NCBI GenBank assembly: GCA_040235415.1 | Contig: JBECKR010000063.1 | Span: forward strand, 1 to 16,478 | DNA length: 16,478 nucleotides | Direction of reading: 5' to 3' | Origin: JBECKR01 sp040235415 | Lineage (GTDB): Bacteria; Acidobacteriota; Polarisedimenticolia; Polarisedimenticolales; Polarisedimenticolaceae | Made by a program: the position numbers and the translations under genes | Shown: positions 12,970 through 16,478 of the stretch, one piece after another | How the letters are laid out: every line of letters begins with the position of its first letter | How positions within the stretch are numbered: position 1 is the stretch's first letter | Notes under the pieces: model-generated | What the model was told of the DNA's origin: nothing | The model's database searches: none | Seen by the model: only the letters and a program-made list of their open reading frames with translations

Positions 12970-13956
12970 TCAGCCGTGCGAGTGCGCCGGCAGGCCGTCG
13001 TGGGCGTGGTCGACGACGGCGTGGTGCCGCTCCCCCGCCTCGGTCGTGGGGTCGACGTGCACGATCGCCTGCAGCAGGAACGGCAGGCCGTGCAGCAAGC
13101 GGTGTCGCGTCTCGACCGCGATGGCGTGCCCTTCGGACACCGAGAGCTCGGGGCCCACCGCGACGTTGACCTCCGCATGGAGGCGATGCCCGCTCCACCG
13201 CGCCCGCACCTCGGAGACCGCCTCGACCCCGGGAGCGTGCGACGCCGTGTGCCGGATCTCCTCGACGGTCGCCGGATCGACGCCGTCGAGCAGCCGGCCG
13301 AGCACGAGCGTGGCGGATTGCCACACGATCCGCGCGATCGCGGCGGTGATGGCGAGCCCGACGATCGGATCGACGAGCGGCAGACCCGCGATCGCCCCGA
13401 CCGCGCCGGCGAGCACCGCGAGACTCGTCCAGGCGTCGATGCGGGCGTGGTGGCCGTCCGCGACGAGCGCCGCGCTGTGGATCCGCCGGCCGACGCGGAT
13501 CCGGAGCCGCGCGACCGCCTCGTTCCCGAGGAATCCGAGCACCGCCGCCGCGAGGACGACCCACGGGTGCGCGAGGAGCCGTGGATGGAGCAGTCGATCG
13601 ATCGCCTCGTAGCCCGCGACGATCGCGCTCGTCAGGATGATCCCGACGACGACGAGCCCCGCGAGATCCTCGGCGCGGCCGTAGCCGTAGGTGAACCGCG
13701 GGGACGGCGCGCGCCTTGCGAGGAGGAAGGCGATGCCGAGCGGGATCGCGGTCGCAGCGTCGCCGAAGTTGTGCACGGTGTCGGCCAGCAGCGCGACGCT
13801 CCCCGACAGCCATACGACGACGAGTTGCAGCGCGGCGGTGACCGCGAGGATCGCGAACGACCAGGAGACGGCGCGCAGTCCTTCGGACGTCGTCGCGATC
13901 GAGGGATCGACGGCGCTGTGCGTGTGCCGCTGGCGTCGGTCGTGGGGGTGCGGCAT
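12970..13956 (-). CDS. Cation diffusion facilitator (CDF/CzcD-type) metal efflux transporter
   Basis: This 328-residue inner-membrane antiporter exports divalent metals, probably zinc, using proton exchange. About six helices span residues 30-215. The two halves of the transport site are visible: H62-NFG-D66 (in ADTVHNFGDA) and H170-ARI-D174 (in DGHHARIDAWTS). A soluble C-terminal domain of about 90 residues follows. Both ends are His-rich (MPHPHDRRQRHTH and HHAVVDHAHDGLPAHSHG), which suggests metal binding or sensing; substrate choice is not certain. The first motif HNFGD, with D59 before it, is typical of the ZitB/CzcD group. The ATG at 13956 has a strong GGAGGAGG site 6 nt away. A half copy of a repeat element lies 26 bp upstream. 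No metal-responsive regulator is nearby. Confidence 0.93.
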   Translation of the reverse strand: MPHPHDRRQRHTHSAVDPSIATTSEGLRAVSWSFAILAVTAALQLVVVWLSGSVALLADTVHNFGDAATAIPLGIAFLLARRAPSPRFTYGYGRAEDLAGLVVVGIILTSAIVAGYEAIDRLLHPRLLAHPWVVLAAAVLGFLGNEAVARLRIRVGRRIHSAALVADGHHARIDAWTSLAVLAGAVGAIAGLPLVDPIVGLAITAAIARIVWQSATLVLGRLLDGVDPATVEEIRHTASHAPGVEAVSEVRARWSGHRLHAEVNVAVGPELSVSEGHAIAVETRHRLLHGLPFLLQAIVHVDPTTEAGERHHAVVDHAHDGLPAHSHG

Positions 13957-13981
13957 CGCGGGCCTCCTCCGGCGCTCGGCG

Positions 13982-14049
13982 CATGGTGGCGCGCAGCTTG
14001 GTGCGGACTCCTCTAAGCTACTTCATTCATTGACTTTCGTGAGCGTCGC
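13982..14049 (+). repeat. Half copy (copy A) of the inverted-end repeat element
   Basis: These 68 bp match the left part of the element at 15831 without gaps, about 55 of 68 identical. They begin with CATGGTGGCGCGCAGCTTGG and run through CTCTAAGCTACTTCA and TTCGTG. The right half of the full element is absent. It lies upstream of the cation-transporter gene, in the same orientation to that gene as copy B is to trmO. A 6-bp hairpin CGTCGC-GAAGAA-GCGACG overlaps its end (14044-14061). Confidence 0.8.
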
Positions 14050-14063
14050 GAAGAAGCGACGTC

Positions 14064-14103
14064 GACGCCGGCCGGTCCCCTCCCGGGTCGCCCGGCGGGC
14101 GTC
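14064..14103 (-). terminator. Terminator-like hairpin after the small membrane-protein gene
   Basis: GACGCC-g-GCCGG (14064-14075) pairs with CCGGC-g-GGCGTC (14092-14103), with one G:G mismatch and a 16-nt loop. The right arm overlaps the stop codon of the 94-residue protein. Core sequence GCCGGCCGG, then CCTCCCGGG, then CCGGCGGGCGTCAG, is shared with the hairpin after the cation-transporter gene. No T-run follows. Confidence 0.55.
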
Positions 14104-14386
14104 AGGGCGGGCCGACCGGCCGGTCGAGCAGCCCGAGCAGCCGCGCGATCAAGAGGAACTCCGCCGCCACGACGGCGGCCGACACCAGCAGGAACAGCCA
14201 CGCCTTGAACGTCGCGTAGATGTCCCGGCGGTACTCGCCGCGCCACAGGGACACCAGGTCCGGCGTCAGGACGTACTTCATGCAGGTCTTGAACTCCTCC
14301 ATGTCGCCGAACACCGCCTTGCCCACGCGGCGGTAGACCGGAACGTTGAGCATGAGCAGGACCGCGAGGAGGAGGAAGGCGTTCAT
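14102..14386 (-). CDS. Small membrane protein with two predicted helices, unknown function
   Basis: This 94-residue protein has hydrophobic segments at about residues 2-16 (NAFLLLAVLLMLNVP) and 62-86 (AWLFLLVSAAVVAAEFLLIA). The loop between them, about 45 residues, is charged and aromatic (YRRVGKAVFGDMEEFKTCMK, then SLWRGEYRRDIYATFK), probably amphipathic at the membrane surface. No family is recognised. The codon use and balanced composition, unlike GC-driven false frames, argue that it is real. It is divergent from the secreted hydrolase gene, with about 70 bp between the starts, and ends in a terminator-like hairpin, so it is a single-gene unit. The ribosome site before the ATG is weak. 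Confidence 0.7.
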   Translation of the reverse strand: MNAFLLLAVLLMLNVPVYRRVGKAVFGDMEEFKTCMKYVLTPDLVSLWRGEYRRDIYATFKAWLFLLVSAAVVAAEFLLIARLLGLLDRPVGPP

Positions 14387-14456
14387 CAGGCCGGAAGTCT
14401 AACAAACGGCCGGTTCCGAGAAACTATCCAGGGCGCCGGCGCGTTCTCGAGACGTG

Positions 14457-15401
14457 ATGCCGATCCCGACGCTTCGACTCATGCTCCCGCCCGTTCTCCT
14501 CGCCCTCGCTCTCCCCGCCGCCGCGCAGGAGCGCGAGCCGATCCTCGCCGAGCGATCTACCGTCGCCCTCCCCTCGTGGGACGACGCGGTCGCGACGACC
14601 GATGTCGAGCGCTACGCCGACGCGTCCGAGTACGCCACCGCCGTCGCCGACCCGCGCTACGTTCTCGAGAAGCTCCGCTACCGGAGCGACGGGCTCGTCG
14701 TCGTGGCGTACTTGTACCGCCCGCGCGAGGCCGCGGGGCCCGCTCGGCCGGTCGTCGTGTTCAACCGCGGGAGCTGGGTGCGGGGTGACATCGCCCCCGA
14801 GCTCGTCGCGATGTTCCGGCGCCTCGCCGACGCCGGGTTCACGACCGTCGCCCCGATGCTGCGCGGCAGCGCCGGTGGCGAAGGCCACGACGCGATGGGC
14901 GGGGCCGACCTCGACGATCTCATGATCGTGCCGGCGCTCCTCGCCGGGATCGACGGCGTCGACACCGGCAACCTGTTCCTGTACGGCGAGTCCCGCGGGG
15001 GCATGATGGTGTTCCAGGCGATCCGGGACGGCTTCCCGGCGCGGGCCGCGGCAACCTGGGGCGCGTTCGCGGACCTCGACGCCCTGGCCTCGACCGACCG
15101 TGGCCTCGCGACGGCGCGAGCGATCTGGCCGGACTTCGACGCGCGACGCGCCGAGATCGTGACGCGGCGCTCCGCGATCCGGTGGCCCGACAAGCTCGAC
15201 GTGCCGCTCCTGTTGATGCACGGCGGCGCCGACGCCTCGGTGCCTCCGATCCAGACGCTGCGTCTGGCCACGGCGCTCCTCGACGCCGGGAAGGAAGCCG
15301 GCGTCGTCGTGTTCCCGGGCGGGAACCACACCCTCGACCACGACCGCGTCGAGCGCGATCGTGTCGCGGTCGAGTTTTTCCGCAGGCATCTCCGGCGCTA
15401 G
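14457..15401 (+). CDS. Secreted alpha/beta hydrolase (prolyl oligopeptidase-like)
   Basis: This 314-residue protein has a signal peptide (about residues 1-24, ending ALPAAAQ) and one alpha/beta-hydrolase domain. The catalytic residues are S179 in G177-E-S-R-G181, D259 in HGGADASVP and H291 in GGNHTLDHD, matching the order and spacing of peptidase S9/dienelactone-hydrolase relatives. The oxyanion region is probably FNRGSW (102-107). It lacks the N-terminal beta-propeller of full prolyl oligopeptidases, so it may be an esterase or acyl hydrolase of the periplasm; the substrate is unknown. The ATG at 14457 is preferred to the adjoining GTG at 14454 because of spacing to a weak GAG site. It ends convergently with the trmO-like gene, and the two stop codons overlap in CTAG. 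Confidence 0.88.
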   Translation: MPIPTLRLMLPPVLLALALPAAAQEREPILAERSTVALPSWDDAVATTDVERYADASEYATAVADPRYVLEKLRYRSDGLVVVAYLYRPREAAGPARPVVVFNRGSWVRGDIAPELVAMFRRLADAGFTTVAPMLRGSAGGEGHDAMGGADLDDLMIVPALLAGIDGVDTGNLFLYGESRGGMMVFQAIRDGFPARAAATWGAFADLDALASTDRGLATARAIWPDFDARRAEIVTRRSAIRWPDKLDVPLLLMHGGADASVPPIQTLRLATALLDAGKEAGVVVFPGGNHTLDHDRVERDRVAVEFFRRHLRR

Positions 15402-15820
15402 CGCTCGGGCTTGTCGGGCAGCACCGGCTTGAGGTCGAGGACCGGCGTGCCGTCGATCGCCTCGAGCGGCTCGACCGTGAGCCGCCTCCCGCCCTCGATC
15501 GCGACGACGCGCACGCGGTGCAGCCCGATCGGGTTCGGGCGGTCCGGCGAGCGCGTCGCGAACACGCCGGCGAGGGGGTTCGCGGGGTTCCCGCGCGGAT
15601 GCACCTCGAGTGTCCCGCGGTCACCGCGGTCGAGCCAGGTCAGGACGAGCACCTCGTCCCCGGCCGCGAGGCCGCGGACCGCCGGCGCGAACGCCGCGTC
15701 GATCTCGATCGTCGCCGCGGGCGCTCCCTCGCGACCCTGCTTCGGCGCCTCTTCCCGCGACCGCAGCGGCGAACGGACCACGCCGACGGGGCGGAGCGTG
15801 AGGTCGTTCGTCCCGGACAT
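15398..15820 (-). CDS. trmO: TrmO/TsaA-type tRNA methyltransferase
   Basis: This 140-residue protein is predicted to methylate N6-threonylcarbamoyladenosine at position 37 of certain tRNAs, using S-adenosylmethionine, to tune decoding of ACY codons. The single-barrel signature is clear: PVGVVRSP near the start, WLDRGDRGTLEVHPRG in the middle, GVFATRSPDRPNPIGLH as the main motif, and a DGTPVLDLKP end. The length suits the compact family members without the C-terminal extension of E. coli TrmO. The ATG has a GGAGGG site about 5 nt upstream, and the left end of a repeat element begins immediately before that. Its stop overlaps that of the convergent hydrolase by 3 to 4 bases. Confidence 0.92.
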   Translation of the reverse strand: MSGTNDLTLRPVGVVRSPLRSREEAPKQGREGAPAATIEIDAAFAPAVRGLAAGDEVLVLTWLDRGDRGTLEVHPRGNPANPLAGVFATRSPDRPNPIGLHRVRVVAIEGGRRLTVEPLEAIDGTPVLDLKPVLPDKPER

Positions 15821-15830
15821 CGGACCCTCC

Positions 15831-15981
15831 CATGGTGGCGCGCAGCCTGGTACGAACGTCTCTAAGTTACTTCAATCGTTGATGTTCGTGTCCGTTGCAG
15901 CGGCGCAATGTCCCCATGCCGTGAGCGCACGGCGCAGACGGACCTTTCTCCGACCGCCGTACCAAGCTGCGCACCACCATG
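15831..15981. repeat. 151-bp element with 24-bp inverted ends (copy B, complete), MITE-like
   Basis: The left end (15831-15854, starting CATGGTGGCGCGCAGCCTGG) and the right end (15958-15981, on the other strand starting CATGGTGGTGCGCAGCTTGG) are inverted copies, 22 of 24 bases identical. Inside are a further pair GTCCGT (15890-15895) and ACGGAC (15938-15943), and a hairpin GCCGTG-AGCG-CACGGC (15918-15933), so the whole element can fold into one long structure. A TCC triplet flanks both ends, a possible target duplication but short enough to be chance. It contains no gene. A half copy lies at 13982. It fills the gap between trmO and the AdaA-type gene. Confidence 0.75.
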
Positions 15982-16028
15982 TCCGGAAACGACGCCTCGG
16001 GCGCCCCGTCCCCTGCTACCTTGCTCCC

Positions 16029-16478
16029 ATGAACCTCGAACGCGAGCAGTGCTACCGCGCCGTCCGGGCCCGCGACGCCCGGTTCGACGGCCGGTTCTTC
16101 ACCGGCGTGGTGACGACCGGGGTGTACTGCCGCCCGGTCTGCCCGGCGCGCCTCCCGCGGCTCGAGAACGTCACGTTCTACCCTTCGGCGGCCGCCGCGG
16201 AGGAGGCCGGGTTCCGCCCGTGCCGGCGCTGCCGCCCGGAGACCGTCCCCGGCACGCCGGCCTGGCTCGGAACGTCGGTGACCGTGTCGCGCGCGCTGCG
16301 GCTAATCTCCCAGGGCGCGCTGGACAGCGGCGACGTCGACGCGCTCGCGGACCGGCTGGGCGTGGGCTCGCGCCACCTCCGCCGCCTGTTCGAGCGGCAC
16401 CTCGGGGCGTCGCCGCTGGCCGTCGCCCAGACGCGTCGGCTCCACTTCGCTCGGCGCCTGCTGGACCAGACGGAACTG
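16029..16478 (+). CDS. AdaA/AraC-type alkylation-repair protein, probably AlkA fusion (3' end outside window)
   Basis: The first 150 residues are visible. They contain an Ada-type zinc domain with all four cysteines: C34 (TTGVYC), C38 (RPVC), C65 and C68 (FRPCRRC). In Ada, the first of these accepts methyl groups from DNA phosphotriesters and turns the protein into an activator. An AraC-type helix-turn-helix follows (about residues 95-150, DVDALADRLGVGSRHLRRLF, then SPLAVAQTRR). The linker PGTPAWLGTSVTVSRALRLI is typical, as I recall, of the Ada-AraC-AlkA fusions (DNA-3-methyladenine glycosylase II) rather than of Ada methyltransferases. The glycosylase part would lie beyond the window. The ATG at 16029 gives a family-like N-terminus, with no good ribosome site. 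Its promoter must lie in or beside the repeat element. Confidence 0.88.
   Translation, partial: MNLEREQCYRAVRARDARFDGRFFTGVVTTGVYCRPVCPARLPRLENVTFYPSAAAAEEAGFRPCRRCRPETVPGTPAWLGTSVTVSRALRLISQGALDSGDVDALADRLGVGSRHLRRLFERHLGASPLAVAQTRRLHFARRLLDQTEL

Noticed and set aside
15621..15833. 70-codon - strand frame starting at the ATG inside the repeat's end motif
   Set aside because: It is out of frame with trmO and lies over it. The ATG-containing end motif is likewise out of frame at the other two places, so it is not a start codon.
13982..15981. Possible 2-kb composite mobile segment bounded by copy A's left end and copy B's right end
   Set aside because: The outer flanks show no matching target duplication, the segment has no transposase, and copy B is complete by itself.
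1..16478. tRNA, rRNA or known riboswitches
   Set aside because: I saw no cloverleaf, no rRNA sequence and no riboswitch core on either strand by reading; a covariance-model search could still find a divergent one.

Overview
The window is GC-rich DNA (about 70% or more by eye) with dense genes and many GTG starts. A sigma-54 activator next to a -24/-12 promoter, a lipoprotein, an L,D-transpeptidase and a class A-type penicillin-binding protein point to a Gram-negative bacterium from a high-GC lineage, such as Myxococcota, Acidobacteriota or an uncultured relative. That placement is inference; there is no rRNA, tRNA, phage gene, transposase or CRISPR array to settle it.

Region 1 (1-5845, + strand) is a cell-envelope block. 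It holds the C-terminal part of a penicillin-binding transpeptidase, a sigma-54 activator whose receiver domain has lost its phosphorylation residues, a near-consensus sigma-54 promoter, a helical outer-membrane-type lipoprotein, a strong nested inverted repeat, an L,D-transpeptidase, and a second gene that resembles the front half of the L,D-transpeptidase but lacks its catalytic motif. The activator, promoter and lipoprotein look like a self-contained, possibly phosphorylation-independent envelope-response unit. This is the best candidate here for an undescribed system.

Region 2 (5850-12234, - strand) is a run of nine genes reading leftward: TetR regulator, arginase-family ureohydrolase, small P-loop kinase, four-helix membrane protein, secreted four-cysteine protein, secreted kelch protein, Coa1-like membrane protein, CPBP-type membrane protease and metallo-beta-lactamase-fold hydrolase. 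Several neighbours overlap or nearly touch (GTGA overlap, 28-bp overlap, 8-bp gap), which suggests translational coupling in pairs. No single pathway joins them.

Region 3 (12235-12920) is a TetR/cupin divergent pair. Its intergenic region is unusually AT-rich and carries two copies of a GAAC-N6-GTTC-type palindrome, one facing each gene.

Region 4 (12931-16478) holds a cation diffusion facilitator, a small two-helix membrane protein, a secreted alpha/beta hydrolase, a TrmO-type tRNA methyltransferase, and the start of an AdaA-AraC (probably AlkA fusion) DNA-repair gene. Two repeat families are found here. One is a terminator-like hairpin that ends in the stop codon of two successive minus-strand genes. 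The other is a 151-bp element with 24-bp inverted ends between trmO and the DNA-repair gene; a 68-bp half copy of it lies just upstream of the cation transporter.
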